A stretch of 64,000 nt of DNA from an uncultured Rhodospirillaceae bacterium (GCA_913020445.1 CAJWAR010000001.1:62001-126000), one strand, 5' to 3'. Positions 7,738-19,837 are shown, counted from the first letter of the stretch. The notes: generated from the letters alone by a model not told the origin. Numbers and translations: made by a program.

Positions 7738-8961
7738 CTAATGTGTGGCGGCCCGGTTTTCCATAGGCCGTGACCATACCGCCATAATAATTCCGGCAAT
7801 TGCCAAGCTGAGCAGCAGCCACACTGTACCGTCCCAACTGCCGGCGGCTTCGCGGGCAGCAGCCAGCGCCGGCGGGCCGAACAACTGGCCGGTGTTACTG
7901 CCCATGACCATTAACCCGCTCATGGTGCCAATCAATGCTGGTGTCGGGGCATACACAGGCGCCGAGGCAAGAGCTGAAGCGGGAATTAATCCGCCCGCAA
8001 TACCGAATCCAAAGGCCAGGACGAGGCGTAGGCCTTCGGGCAAGGCGCCAAAGAATATGCCGATCTCAGTCGCCGCCATGCCGCCAGCACCGAGCGCCAG
8101 CAACAGCCAGATCGGCCAGCCCCGGCCCATTGCCCAGGCCGCCAGATAATTTCCAACCGCATTAAAGACCAGCACCAGGGCTGGTACGGTCGCGGCGAAC
8201 AGAGTGCTGGCGCCATAGACTTCCAGCATATAGGTCGGCAACCAGTTCATCATCGAAATATGCTGAGTTGCATAGAGGGCGAAGCACAGCGCCACCAAAA
8301 CGCCGCCGCCCCTGGCCAAACTGCGCTTCACATTGCCAAAGATTGAATCCCGGCTGATGGCCTTGGTCTGGCTCCGCTGCCATTCGGCAGTCGCTCGTAT
8401 AACGACGACGATCCAAACCAACGAAATAACTAAGCTGATAGCCCATAGCACCCGCCAGCCAAATTTATCTAAAATTAAGGCTGCGAACATCATCATGCTG
8501 GCAAAACCGATCGGCATATAGGCAGCCCACACACCGAGCGCCCATTTCCGGTCATTGTCAGCGGTAGCCCGCGCGATGATCGCGCCGCCAGTAATGGTGG
8601 TCGCGGTAAAGCCAAGCCCCTCGATAAACCGCGCCAGCAGCATGATGGTGCTCGAATGAGCGAAAGTGCCCAGCAAGCTGCCCGCCACCAGCAGCATCAG
8701 CCCGAAAATCAAAACCCGTCGTAGACCAATCCGATCGGCAATAGCGCCGGCGATCAGACCGATGGCAAAACCCATGGTCGAGATCATCGACGCAATCCAG
8801 CCCGACATGATCAGGCCGGCTTCCAGTTCAGTGCCAATTTGCGGCAGCGCCGGCGGCAGTTTACCAATATGGGTGGCAGCGACGATGCCGGCGCCAAAGG
8901 CAACCCAGACAATCGGCCATTGGGTGGCCGGGGAATTGGGAGGAAATGTCACGTCAGCCAT
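7738..8961 (-). CDS. Major facilitator superfamily transporter
   Basis: 407 residues from ATG at 8959-8961, which has AGGAG at 7 nt; the frame stays open 20 codons further upstream without such a site. About 12 hydrophobic segments are visible. The first loop has G-A-I-A-D-R-I-G-L-R-R, the MFS motif A (G-x3-D-R-x-G-x-R-R) between helices 2 and 3. A central basic loop (R-S-Q-T-K-A-I-S-R) divides the two six-helix halves. The layout resembles the cyanate/nitrate-type or 2-nitropropane MFS transporters, but the substrate is unknown. Followed by the SDR gene. Confidence 0.85.
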   Translation of the reverse strand: MADVTFPPNSPATQWPIVWVAFGAGIVAATHIGKLPPALPQIGTELEAGLIMSGWIASMISTMGFAIGLIAGAIADRIGLRRVLIFGLMLLVAGSLLGTFAHSSTIMLLARFIEGLGFTATTITGGAIIARATADNDRKWALGVWAAYMPIGFASMMMFAALILDKFGWRVLWAISLVISLVWIVVVIRATAEWQRSQTKAISRDSIFGNVKRSLARGGGVLVALCFALYATQHISMMNWLPTYMLEVYGASTLFAATVPALVLVFNAVGNYLAAWAMGRGWPIWLLLALGAGGMAATEIGIFFGALPEGLRLVLAFGFGIAGGLIPASALASAPVYAPTPALIGTMSGLMVMGSNTGQLFGPPALAAAREAAGSWDGTVWLLLSLAIAGIIMAVWSRPMENRAATH

Positions 8962-9071
8962 CACGATCTCCTGGTTCGTGGAAAACTGAAATGGGGCCCA
9001 TCTCCGGGAATATTGGGGCATCTGACGAGGATCAGCTCATAACCCATCCTGCCAGTTACTAATTTATAAAA

Positions 9072-9398
9072 TTAATCGAGAAATATTTCCAAGCACATTT
9101 GATTGTCGACGTCCCGGGTTTCTTTCCGTGCCGCTCTTGGCAGCGCGATACCGTTTCCTATGCAGAATTCTATCAAGGCCTCGACAGAGTCACGCTGTTC
9201 AACCAGCATAGATTTCCCTTTTTGCTTCGCGTGATTGAATAACGTCAGTTCATAAAAAAAATCGTTGGACTTTCGCGTAGACTTTATCGAGCTGATATCG
9301 CCTTTTGGAATAGAGCCGTTATTTTGAGCTAAGTAGCTTTCCAACGCGCTTCGCAATTCTATGTTGTTAAAGGTGATACGACGATATTCGGTGGACAC
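9072..9398 (-). CDS. Small protein of unknown function
   Basis: 108 residues, not recognised. It begins at GTG with GGGGAG 8 nt upstream (GGGGAGTTTGTC-GTG), which supports real translation. The protein is soluble, of mixed charge, and contains S-V-E-A-L-I-E-F-C-I-G-N-G-I-A-L-P-R, then ends in E-I-F-L-D. No signal peptide or membrane segment. Flanked by the MFS gene downstream and the PBP gene upstream, all on the same strand but with gaps of about 110 bp on each side. Confidence 0.55.
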   Translation of the reverse strand: MSTEYRRITFNNIELRSALESYLAQNNGSIPKGDISSIKSTRKSNDFFYELTLFNHAKQKGKSMLVEQRDSVEALIEFCIGNGIALPRAARKETRDVDNQMCLEIFLD

Positions 9399-9509
9399 GA
9401 CAAACTCCCCGGTGCTTTAAATTAGTCAAGATATTAGCTAATCAAAACCAGCAGTGGAAGTTTTATTACAGGGTTGCTACCAAACTCTCGCAATTTTAGA
9501 CCCCTTTTT

Positions 9510-11459
9510 CTATTGCGGTGACAAAATACTGCCGATCAGCTTATCCCAGAAGGATTTTTCCTTTTTTGCCGGCTTGGATTTAACCCGGCGTGACGCTGGT
9601 TTAATTGCCTTATCCCCCCAAATTTCCCCATGGGCATCGCTCATAATTTTTTGCCAGATAATAGCCGGCAGACCGCCGCCGGTGATTTTTTTCATCGGTG
9701 CGTCATTGTCATTGCCGAGCCAAACCCCGGTGACATAATCGCGTGTGTAGCCAATAAACCAAGCATCCCGGAAGCTTTGACTGGTGCCGGTTTTGCCCGC
9801 CGCCCACCGTCTGAGGCGTGCTTTCTTACCAGTGCCGGTATCGATCACGTCGCCCAACATATCATCCATCGCTTTGACATGACGGTGCTCAAGAATGCGG
9901 CCGGTGCCGCCGCCTTGACGCCGATACAACACCCGACCGGAAAAGTTTTTTATCTCCTCGACGCCAAAGGGCCAGATACCATGCCCGCCATTCGCCAGCA
10001 CCGCATAGGCGCCGGTCATTTCGATCAAGCTAACCCCCGATGAGCCAAGCGCCAAACTTGGCGATGTCGTCAGCGGTGCCGTAATACCCAGCCGTTTTGC
10101 GGTTTTAACGACATTGCCACGGCCGACGCGTTCCGACACTTTAACGGCAATGGTATTGATCGAACGGCTGAGCGCCTCTTTGAGTGACATCTCACCATGA
10201 TATTTGCCGTCATAGTTCCGGGGCTTCCAGCCTTTGATGGTAATCGCTGAATCATTAAACCGGCTCGCCGGATTTAAACCGTTTTCGAGGGCGGTCAAAT
10301 AGACAATCGGCTTGAAGACCGAGCCCGGTTGACGGCGCGCCTGGGTCGCGCGGTTAAACTGACTTTTACGATAATTACGCCCGCCCACCATGGCGCGCAC
10401 CGCGCCGCCCGGCGACATCACAATCACCGCCCCTTGGGTGACGTTGTAGCGTTTACTGTTTTGCCTGAGGAGACTTTCAACATGGTGTTCCGCCCGCGCC
10501 TGCAGGCGGGCATCAAGGGTCGTTTGTACCGTAACATCACCCGATTGCGGGCCGATAAACCCGCGTACTTGCTCGGAGATCCAATCAACAAAATAGCGGC
10601 CAACTTTTTGTGATGGCTGATTGTGGGTTGAGCGCAAATTGGATTGAGCTGCCCGCGTGGCGGCGGCTTTGGTCAGATAGCCAGCAGCCACCATATTGGC
10701 GAGCACGATCTTGCCGCGGGCGATTGCCGCCTTAATATCGGTGCGGGGATTAAGGCGGGAGGGCGCTTTCAAGAGGCCGGCAATAATTGCGGCCTGAAAA
10801 ACCGTCAGTTTTGGCGCCGGTACACCGAAATATTTGCGCGCCGCCGCATCGACGCCATAGGTGCCGGAGCCAAGATAAACGCGATTAAGATAGATTGTCA
10901 GGATTTGATCCTTGGTGAATTTTTGCTCAAGCCAGAACGCCAGCAGCAATTCCTGATATTTGCGCTTAAAAGTGCGATCCGGCGTTAGAAATAGGTTTTT
11001 GGCGGCCTGCTGGGAAATGGTGCTGCCGCCTTGAACCACCCGGCCAGCCCTGAGATTGGTCACCATCGCCCGCGCGACACCGATGAAATCGATACCGGCG
11101 TGGCGATAAAACCGCCGGTCTTCAGTGGCAATCACCGCTTGCGGCAGATAGGCGGGGAGATCTTTAACGCTGACAGCACGGCCTTGTAGATCACCAAGGC
11201 TCGCCATTTTAGAGCCATCCAGCGCCAACAGTGTCACCGCCGGGCGCCGCGTGACTTCTAAAGCTTTGTCGGTGGACGGCAAATCATAGGCAAAAAACGC
11301 CGTGATCCCTCCAAGCACGACAAGGCCCCAAATTGCCAGGGTAAAACACCATTTGATTAGAAAACGCAAAATTCGCAATCCTTTTTTTTGGCCCTTTTTT
11401 TGGCCCGATTTATTGCCGGATTTTGAAGACACGGCCTTTTGACAGTTATAATCTGCCAT
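9510..11459 (-). CDS. Class A penicillin-binding protein (PBP1A family), peptidoglycan glycosyltransferase/transpeptidase
   Basis: 649 residues. A basic N-terminal tail ([11 protein letters not shown]) precedes one membrane helix at ~30-52. The GT51 domain shows [10 protein letters not shown] near residue 110, G-G-S-T-I-S-Q-Q near 140 and Y-L-N-R-V-Y-L-G. The transpeptidase domain carries G-S-V-F-K-P (S-x-x-K with the acylated Ser), S-I-N (S-x-N) and K-T-G-T-S (K-T-G). It polymerises and crosslinks peptidoglycan on the outer face of the inner membrane. Shorter than canonical PBP1A (~800) and without an obvious OB insert, so it may be a PBP1C/2A-type member. Ends with a basic K-P-A-K-K-E-K tail. 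Confidence 0.9.
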   Translation of the reverse strand: MADYNCQKAVSSKSGNKSGQKKGQKKGLRILRFLIKWCFTLAIWGLVVLGGITAFFAYDLPSTDKALEVTRRPAVTLLALDGSKMASLGDLQGRAVSVKDLPAYLPQAVIATEDRRFYRHAGIDFIGVARAMVTNLRAGRVVQGGSTISQQAAKNLFLTPDRTFKRKYQELLLAFWLEQKFTKDQILTIYLNRVYLGSGTYGVDAAARKYFGVPAPKLTVFQAAIIAGLLKAPSRLNPRTDIKAAIARGKIVLANMVAAGYLTKAAATRAAQSNLRSTHNQPSQKVGRYFVDWISEQVRGFIGPQSGDVTVQTTLDARLQARAEHHVESLLRQNSKRYNVTQGAVIVMSPGGAVRAMVGGRNYRKSQFNRATQARRQPGSVFKPIVYLTALENGLNPASRFNDSAITIKGWKPRNYDGKYHGEMSLKEALSRSINTIAVKVSERVGRGNVVKTAKRLGITAPLTTSPSLALGSSGVSLIEMTGAYAVLANGGHGIWPFGVEEIKNFSGRVLYRRQGGGTGRILEHRHVKAMDDMLGDVIDTGTGKKARLRRWAAGKTGTSQSFRDAWFIGYTRDYVTGVWLGNDNDAPMKKITGGGLPAIIWQKIMSDAHGEIWGDKAIKPASRRVKSKPAKKEKSFWDKLIGSILSPQ

Positions 11460-11554
11460 AGGGAAGGTATGCCAAAACCGGGTTAGAAAACGATTAAGGT
11501 ATTATCAGAAAAGAAAAATTAGACTTTATTGTGACTTTGTTCGGCTGCGATCGG

Positions 11555-11953
11555 TTAAGGCTGTGAGCAACCTAGCATCTCGTGCAATATTTCCGGCTCT
11601 ACTTTGCAGCCTTTTAAATTTGTCCGCCAAATTTCCGCATGAGTGATGTCTGCATCCTTCAAATTGGCGCGGCGCAGATCAACTTCAGTTAAATCGGTGC
11701 CCTTAAGCAAGGCGCTTTGCAAATCAACGTCGAACATATTGCTTTGGGATAAATTTGCGCCACTGAGATCAGCACCGGCAAGATTTGAGCCCGCGAGATT
11801 AACGCCGCGCAAATCAGCGTTGCGCAAATCAGCACCCCGCAGATCGATATTACTTAAATCCGCGTTAATTAATATTGCCCGTTCGCCATGACCTGTATTT
11901 TGCAGCCAGTTACTGTGGTCCGACAATACGTCTTGAATTGTTCTATCCGCCAT
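11555..11953 (-). CDS. Pentapeptide-repeat protein
   Basis: 132 residues. Residues ~28-115 are consecutive A-(D/N)-L-x-x pentapeptides (A-D-L-S-N, I-D-L-R-G, A-D-L-R-N, A-D-L-R-G, and so on), which fold as a right-handed quadrilateral helix. Some members mimic DNA and protect gyrase (Qnr/MfpA), and this gene lies directly downstream of gyrB, so a link is tempting. However, most small pentapeptide proteins have other or unknown roles, and the link is only positional. Short helical N- and C-terminal caps; ATG start with GAGAGG upstream. Confidence 0.8.
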   Translation of the reverse strand: MADRTIQDVLSDHSNWLQNTGHGERAILINADLSNIDLRGADLRNADLRGVNLAGSNLAGADLSGANLSQSNMFDVDLQSALLKGTDLTEVDLRRANLKDADITHAEIWRTNLKGCKVEPEILHEMLGCSQP

Positions 11954-11970
11954 TTAAACCTCTCAATTTT

Positions 11971-11992
11971 TGTCCCGATAGACCTCGGGACA
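11971..11992. repeat. Perfect 8-bp inverted repeat downstream of gyrB
   Basis: TGTCCCGA, a 6-nt loop TAGACC, then TCGGGACA. It lies in the 106-bp gap between gyrB and the pentapeptide-repeat gene, both read leftward. The hairpin is strong but is followed by A rather than T residues in the gene direction, so it is a poor intrinsic terminator. It could still act as an mRNA stabiliser or operator. Confidence 0.5.
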
Positions 11993-12059
11993 CCGTCATT
12001 TTTCTAAAATCGGGGCTCAAACACTGATTTTCAATGTAATAATCGCAAAAAGAGGGTCT

Positions 12060-14522
<2,463 letters not shown>

Positions 14523-14558
14523 TTAAGGTCCAATTACGTGGATGGGTTTGGTATTAAA

Positions 14559-15794
14559 TTAAAGTTTCTCAAACTCGCCCTGGTTGATAGCAAAATGCTG
14601 TACTTGTTCACCAAGCGGCGCAAAAATTTCGTCTTCGGTGCCGGTAATCCAGGCTTGCGCGCCCAAATCCAGGATGAGCTCAAACAACGATACCCGGCGG
14701 GCTTTGTCCAAATGCGCTGTAATTTCATCCAATAATAACAATGGAGTATAGCCCCGCTCTTCGGTTTGCAGCCGGGCGGCAGCCAACACAATGCCGATCA
14801 ACAAGGCTTTTTGCTCACCGGTGGAGCAGATGTCAGCTGCCATACCGGTATCCCCGTGACGAACCGCAAAATCACTGCGATGCGGGCCAACCGATGTGCT
14901 GCCGATAACCGCATCGCTGGGCCGGGAGGTGAGTAGTGCATCGCGAAATCTATCTTCTACCGTTAAAGCTGGTTCACTAGCGAGCCAGTCTTCAACCTGG
15001 CCAGCCATTGCTATTTCCGAGCCCGGGAAAGCACCCTTGCCGGCGCGGCATACCGCCTGCAACCGTGCCACCACTTCAAGTCGGCGAACGACGAGGGCAA
15101 TACCGTGCCGGGCCATTGATTCTTCAATTGAATCAAGCCATTGCGGTTCTAAATTACCTTCCCGCAGCAATTTATTCCGGCTGCGAAGGCTGTGGTCATA
15201 GGCCGCGACCGGCCCAGCATGCTCCGGGTCCAGGCCATATATCAATTGATCGACGAAGCGGCGACGGCCCGATGCTCCTTCGAGAAACAGGCGATCCATT
15301 TGCGGCGTCAGCCACTGCGCACTGGTATAGCGGCCAAGTTCGGCCTGACTTTTAACAACCGTGCCATCAATCTTGGTCACTCGCTTATCGCGGCCCCTAT
15401 CATTGTCATTAGCACCGATCTCACAACCGGTGCCGATATCAATCTCGTTGTCACCAACACTCAATTTAGCGGCAACCGCCCATTGCCGGGCGGCAACAAC
15501 GCCATCCGCTGCCCGGCGGGTTATTTCGCTCAACTTGGCGCGCCGTAAGCCCCGGCCTGGCACTAAAAAAGACAGTGCTTCCAATAGGTTCGTCTTGCCG
15601 GCGCCATTCGGTCCTGTGAGCACTACCGGGCGCACATCAACTTCCAGCCGTTGCTGTCTGTAGCAGCGAAAATCAGTTAAAGTGAGGCGGCTTACCGCAA
15701 GTTGATGAGGTATAGCGGTCACGACAGGCACCTCACCGGTGGTGAGGTCTTCGCGGAAAAATACACCTGCACCGCTTGACGAAATTTCATTCAC
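14559..15794 (-). CDS. recF: DNA replication and repair protein RecF
   Basis: 411 residues. SMC-like ATPase: Walker A G-P-N-G-A-G-K-T-N-L-L-E near residue 65, D-F-R-C-Y-R just before it, a signature-like S-x-G-E-Q-K-A, and Walker B L-L-L-L-D-E-I. It loads RecA at single-strand gaps with RecO and RecR. The first 28 or so residues precede the usual RecF start (L-T-L-T-D-F-R), so the true start may lie further in. Operon with dnaN upstream (64 bp) and gyrB downstream. Confidence 0.95.
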   Translation of the reverse strand: MNEISSSGAGVFFREDLTTGEVPVVTAIPHQLAVSRLTLTDFRCYRQQRLEVDVRPVVLTGPNGAGKTNLLEALSFLVPGRGLRRAKLSEITRRAADGVVAARQWAVAAKLSVGDNEIDIGTGCEIGANDNDRGRDKRVTKIDGTVVKSQAELGRYTSAQWLTPQMDRLFLEGASGRRRFVDQLIYGLDPEHAGPVAAYDHSLRSRNKLLREGNLEPQWLDSIEESMARHGIALVVRRLEVVARLQAVCRAGKGAFPGSEIAMAGQVEDWLASEPALTVEDRFRDALLTSRPSDAVIGSTSVGPHRSDFAVRHGDTGMAADICSTGEQKALLIGIVLAAARLQTEERGYTPLLLLDEITAHLDKARRVSLFELILDLGAQAWITGTEDEIFAPLGEQVQHFAINQGEFEKL

Positions 15795-15858
15795 GCTTAT
15801 TTACCAACGGGTTTTGCCATTTGCGGAAATACTAAAGGCTCCCAGTTATTCGCACTCA

Positions 15859-16977
15859 TTAAACTCTCATCGGCATCAGCACGTAGATCGCCCCTTGGTC
15901 ATCCAGATCCTGCACCAATGTCGGCGACGCTGCATCGGCCAGCGTAAATCGTGCCCGATCCCCCTCAATTTGCTGCGCAATGTCGAGCAAATAGCGGGAG
16001 TTAAAGCCAATCTCGATCTCGGCTTCATCGTAATCCACCGGCACTTCCTCAGTAGCGGTGTCATTTTCCGGGCTATTGGCGGACAGCGTTAAGTTTCCTT
16101 TGGCGATGGTCAGTTTCACGGCACGGGATTTTTCCGTCGAAATCGCCGAAACCCGATCTACCGCATGAGCGAAAAGATCCGTATCCACTTCAAGTACTTT
16201 ATCGTTGCCTTCGGGGATAACCCGATCGTAATCAGGAAACGTACCGTCGATCAGCTTTGACGTCAGAACCGTCCCTTCGAAGGCGAATTTAATCTTGGTA
16301 TCGGAGAGCGAAACCGCAATCTCATCCTCGGTTTCATCAATAAGTTTGCGAATTTCGCTGATTGCCTTACGCGGCACAATGACGCCCGGCATGCCGGCTG
16401 CCCCTTGCGGCAGTGGAATCTCAACACTCGCCAAGCGATGGCCATCTGTCGCCACGGCGCGCAAAACCTCAACACCGTCCTTTTCAGCGGCATGGAGATA
16501 AATACCATTGAGATAGTAGCGGGTTTCTTCCGTCGAAATAGCAAAGCGGGTGCGATCGATCAAGCCGCGTAAATCTGCGGCAGACAGGGTAAAATTATTT
16601 GGCAGATCGCCGCCGGACAACACCGGAAAATCTTCTGTTGGCAGGCACGTCAGTTTAAATTTCGAGCGCCCCGCCGACAGCGTCAACTGGCTGTCATCAC
16701 CGGTGCAATCAAGCTCCACTTGAGCCCCTTCCGGCAATTTGCGGACGATATCATAAAGCGTATGAGCCGGCGCCGTGGCTGAACCGGAACTGGCCACATC
16801 GGCCGGAATGGTCTCGACGATATCGATATCCATATCGGTGGCGTTCAGGCTTAATTGGCCGTCCGGCGCATCAAATTTAACATTGGACAGAATGGGAATG
16901 GTGTTGCGGCGCTCGACGACGCCTTGAATGTGGGTGAGAACCTTTAATAGCAACCCGCGCTCGATGGTAATTTTCAT
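15859..16977 (-). CDS. dnaN: DNA polymerase III beta subunit (sliding clamp)
   Basis: 372 residues, the normal clamp length, with three repeated clamp domains. Starts M-K-I-T-I-E-R-G-L-L-L-K; carries R-N-T-I-P-I-L-S-N near residue 23, A-T-D-G-H-R-L-A near 175, and ends in the conserved Y-V-L-M-P-M-R-V hydrophobic-pocket tail. The dimeric ring tethers polymerase III and other clamp-binding enzymes to DNA. ATG start. It follows dnaA on the same strand after an unusual 416-bp gap. Confidence 0.98.
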   Translation of the reverse strand: MKITIERGLLLKVLTHIQGVVERRNTIPILSNVKFDAPDGQLSLNATDMDIDIVETIPADVASSGSATAPAHTLYDIVRKLPEGAQVELDCTGDDSQLTLSAGRSKFKLTCLPTEDFPVLSGGDLPNNFTLSAADLRGLIDRTRFAISTEETRYYLNGIYLHAAEKDGVEVLRAVATDGHRLASVEIPLPQGAAGMPGVIVPRKAISEIRKLIDETEDEIAVSLSDTKIKFAFEGTVLTSKLIDGTFPDYDRVIPEGNDKVLEVDTDLFAHAVDRVSAISTEKSRAVKLTIAKGNLTLSANSPENDTATEEVPVDYDEAEIEIGFNSRYLLDIAQQIEGDRARFTLADAASPTLVQDLDDQGAIYVLMPMRV

Positions 16978-17393
16978 ATCGTTTCGTTGACCTATCTACC
17001 TCAAATTCGCCCATTGTGCTGATGATATAGCTGAACGAGCCTCATTTTTTTCATCAGGATTTAGGGTATTCTGGTTGGCCATAGAGTGAAAAAAAGAGGC
17101 CGCAAATCACCCCTTAAATTCACTTGGAATTTAACCCAGAATATCCCCCGGAATATCCCTTCAGAAATATTGCGCTTAGTATAGCAGATGAGGGCCTTCG
17201 AGTAAGCTTTTTCGCGCTTTTGGCGAGGATTTTAAGTGATTTCAAGGCCTTGATTCTTAACGGTTTATCGCTGTTCATCCGGTTTTTTCGCATTTTTTAT
17301 GCGAAACCGGTAAATCGATTCGTCAATACCGCTATTTGGGGCCGATATCGGTGCTGTATTTATGGCTGGTTGAGGTCCCGGACTAAGGTCCAA
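16978..17393. other. Gene-free dnaA-dnaN gap with inverted repeats
   Basis: No credible gene. GGGTATTCTGG (17064-17074) and CCAGAATATCCC (17136-17147) pair with one bulge; between them AAATTC and GAATTT form a small hairpin. GAATATCCC occurs twice in a row (17139 and 17151). A second fold at 17279-17310 pairs CCGG...CGCAT with ATGCG...CCGG, placed ~85 bp after the dnaA stop. No perfect DnaA box TTATCCACA was seen. Likely holds the end of the dnaA transcript and the dnaN promoter/leader. Confidence 0.5.
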
Positions 17394-18824
17394 TTAGCCT
17401 TCCAGCATCCGCCGTAAAAGCTCAACATCTTCGGCAAAAGTCGTGTCATGGTCGCGTAATTCATCGACTTTTTTAACCGCGTGCATCACTGTCGTATGGT
17501 CCCGGCCACCAAATTTACGGCCGATCTCAGGCAGCGAACGCGAGGTTAACTGCTTGGCCAGATACATCGCCACCTGGCGAGGTCTGGCAACCGAGCGGGC
17601 ACGCCGGGCTGAATGCATGTCCGAGATACGGATATTGAAGTGTTCGGCAACCCGTTTTTGGATTTCCTCTATCGTCACCCGGCGATCATTAGCCCTGAGC
17701 AGGTCATGCAAAACCTCCTGAGTTGTCTCCAAGGTCATTTCACGGCCAACCAGCTGGGTATGAGCGGCAACGCGGTTCAGCGCTCCTTCAAGCTCGCGCA
17801 CATTAGAGGTGATTTTATGGGCAAGGAACTCCAATACTTGACGAGGTGCTTCCAATTCCATCTTTTCAGCTTTTGTTTCGAGAATGGCCAGGCGCAATTC
17901 ATACGTCGTCGCATGAATATCCGCCACCAGCCCGCAATTAAGCCGCGATTTGAGACGCTCTTCGACACCTTCCAGATCGGAGGGAGATTTATCAGCCGAC
18001 AATATAATCTGCCGTCCCTGATCAACCAAAGCATTGAAAGTGTGGAAAAATTCTTCTTGGGTCGCATCCCGGCCGCCAATAAATTGGACGTCGTCAATCA
18101 TTAAGACATCGACTGAGCGGAACTGCTCTTTAAAATCAACGGTATTTTGTTCACGCAGCGCGCGCACAAACCGGTACATAAACTTCTCGGCCGACAGATA
18201 CATCACGGTACGGGAAGGATCGCGTTCGAGAATTTCCCAGGCGATGGCATTCATCAGATGGGTTTTGCCCAGGCCAACGCCACCATACAGGAATAACGGA
18301 TTAAACGGGACGGATTGAGCTTCAGCGACGCGGCGGGCAGCGGCATAGGCAAATTCGTTGGGTTTACCAACGACAAATTGGTCAAAACGAAAACGATTAT
18401 CGAGGGGGGCGGCAATCTGGCCGCCGGATTCCCACCCGGATTGATCGGCGCTATTCATACCAGCTTTGGCGTCATTGCTACCGGCAGGGGCAGCGAGAGC
18501 ATCGCCTTCCAAGCCAGCCGTCTGGCTGGCGGCCTCATCATCTGATTTGGTTTTCATCGTCGGCTGGATGAGAACTTCGACGGAGCGCACCGCGTCGTTT
18601 TCACCCGCCCATAATTCTTTCAATCTATCGAGATAATTTGCGACAACCCAATCGCGCATAAAACGGCTGGGAACAGCAAGACGTACTTCAGCATTTTTTA
18701 CATCACATGCTTTAATTGGTTTAACCCAATTTTCAAAAGCTGTTTCCCCGATTTCTGCTTTAAGACGACTGCTAACCCGGTACCATTGCGTCTGGAATTG
18801 CCGATCGTCAGACCCTATATCCAT
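17394..18824 (-). CDS. dnaA: Chromosomal replication initiator DnaA
   Basis: 476 residues. Domain I ~1-90 (W-Y-R-V-S-S-R-L, F-E-N-W). A linker rich in Ala, Gly and Asp runs ~100-150. The AAA+ domain has F-V-V-G-K-P-N near 150, Walker A G-G-V-G-L-G-K-T-H near 182 and Walker B V-L-M-I-D-D-V-Q-F. Domain IV carries the DnaA signature G-G-R-D-H-T-T-V-M-H-A near 447, which binds DnaA boxes. ATG start. It starts the replication block; rpsT lies upstream beyond a 570-bp AT-rich gap on the same strand. Confidence 0.98.
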   Translation of the reverse strand: MDIGSDDRQFQTQWYRVSSRLKAEIGETAFENWVKPIKACDVKNAEVRLAVPSRFMRDWVVANYLDRLKELWAGENDAVRSVEVLIQPTMKTKSDDEAASQTAGLEGDALAAPAGSNDAKAGMNSADQSGWESGGQIAAPLDNRFRFDQFVVGKPNEFAYAAARRVAEAQSVPFNPLFLYGGVGLGKTHLMNAIAWEILERDPSRTVMYLSAEKFMYRFVRALREQNTVDFKEQFRSVDVLMIDDVQFIGGRDATQEEFFHTFNALVDQGRQIILSADKSPSDLEGVEERLKSRLNCGLVADIHATTYELRLAILETKAEKMELEAPRQVLEFLAHKITSNVRELEGALNRVAAHTQLVGREMTLETTQEVLHDLLRANDRRVTIEEIQKRVAEHFNIRISDMHSARRARSVARPRQVAMYLAKQLTSRSLPEIGRKFGGRDHTTVMHAVKKVDELRDHDTTFAEDVELLRRMLEG

Positions 18825-19337
18825 TTATTTTGCCAGCCCAAATTGCCAATACCGCCCCAGAGTGAAAAAAATCGATCAATTTTTAAACTCACTGCTGCCG
18901 AATTTATCATTCGACACGGCATTTTATTTTTAAAATACAGAGACAAATACAAGACATGATCTGCCCCCCTGAATAGTTCCTAGTGCTGGTCTATGTCTAA
19001 CTTGCTCGAAGAACCCAACACCCTCACCTAAAGCCTGTACTGTGAAATTTTTATTTAACTTTTTTATTTACTATTTACTTTACCCGTTGGACTTTTACTT
19101 AATTTTCTATGGTTTTATTGAAAAAAATTAACCATTTTGTCGAATCTATAATAGGGTAAAAGTTAAACCTGCAACGAAGTCTTAAAATCGACCACCCCGT
19201 CACAGCCATGAATGTACCCAAACTAAAAAATTGATTCAACAGGTCCGAAAGGGGAACGTTGAAAATAATCTTCTTGACAGTTTTAGAAGATTCGAATCCG
19301 GCAAAATATTTTACTCATTTTTCAGATTTGCGGCCGT
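18825..19337. other. AT-rich region upstream of dnaA
   Basis: About 510 bp without a credible gene. The core at ~19045-19170 is strongly AT-rich, with TTTAACTTTT at 19054-19063 and its exact reverse complement AAAAGTTAAA at 19158-19167. TTTACTTTACCC followed by GGGTAAAAGTT adds a second, looser dyad. It must contain the dnaA promoter. An origin function is possible by position, but no TTATCCACA-type DnaA boxes were seen by eye. Confidence 0.4.
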
Positions 19338-19366
19338 AAAAAAGCCGCATCAAATAAGATGCGGCT
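19338..19366 (-). terminator. Intrinsic terminator of rpsT
   Basis: Read leftward, AGCCGCATC pairs perfectly with GATGCGGCT around a 6-nt loop (TTATTT) and is followed by TTTTTT. The hairpin lies about 57 bp after the rpsT stop, and no other gene ends here. Confidence 0.9.
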
Positions 19367-19422
19367 CGGTATTAAGTCTTGGCTCGTATCCCGGTGATAC
19401 GATTAATAATTTAATCTGACGA

Positions 19423-19689
19423 CTAAGCGCTCAAACTCTTAATCTGTTTTGACAGTCGCGATAATTTCCGTGACGCCGTATTGCGATGCAAGAGACCTTT
19501 CTGAGCTGACCGCATCATTTGCGGTTGCGCTTCATTGAAGGCAGTTTGGGCAGCTTCCGCATCGCCAGTAGCAATTGCCAGTTCAACTTGTTTTACATAA
19601 GTGCGCATGCGGGTGAGGCGGGTCCGGTTAACTGCCGACCGACGCTCAATTTGACGAATGCGTTTCTTTGCCGATTTAATATTGGCCAT
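19423..19689 (-). CDS. rpsT: 30S ribosomal protein S20
   Basis: 88 residues starting [12 protein letters not shown], the universal S20 N-terminus; the four extra upstream codons in the open frame are not used. Very basic and helical, with N-T-A-S-R-K-L-S-R near the C-terminus. It binds 16S rRNA early in 30S assembly. It has its own sigma-70-like promoter at 19759-19787 and a strong terminator, so it is a single-gene transcript. Confidence 0.97.
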   Translation of the reverse strand: MANIKSAKKRIRQIERRSAVNRTRLTRMRTYVKQVELAIATGDAEAAQTAFNEAQPQMMRSAQKGLLHRNTASRKLSRLSKQIKSLSA

Positions 19690-19713
19690 AAATTCTCTCA
19701 CTATTCTTAACCG

Positions 19714-19735
19714 CCCCCAGATAATTAAACGGGGG
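19714..19735 (-). promoter_or_regulatory. Hairpin in the rpsT leader
   Basis: Read leftward, CCCCC and GGGGG pair around a 12-nt AT-rich loop, ending about 24 nt before the rpsT ATG and lying inside the predicted transcript. S20 is known to control its own translation in E. coli; whether this stem serves that purpose here is inference. Confidence 0.4.
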
Positions 19736-19758
19736 ACGAAATTCGCATGAAGGCCGGG

Positions 19759-19787
19759 GTTATATAGGGGGCTGAGCCGGGCGTCAA
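19759..19787 (-). promoter_or_regulatory. Sigma-70-type promoter of rpsT
   Basis: Read leftward: TTGACG (19787-19782), a 17-nt spacer, TATAAC (19764-19759). Each hexamer matches consensus at five of six positions. Predicted start near 19752, giving a leader of about 62 nt. Confidence 0.75.
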
Positions 19788-19837
19788 GCCTTTGTTGGCC
19801 TCAATATTTCCGCTTTTTTCGCCCTATTATTGCCCCA

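Noticed and set aside
19285-19305. GATTCGAATCC resembling a tRNA T-loop
   Set aside because: No matching T-stem, anticodon arm or acceptor stem could be built around it.
19274-19309. TTGACA as the -35 of a rightward promoter
   Set aside because: No -10 at a usable distance; the nearest AT hexamer is about 24 bp away and the direction leads into the rpsT terminator.
19231-19419. 62-residue rightward ORF before rpsT
   Set aside because: Runs through the rpsT terminator hairpin and has no family features.
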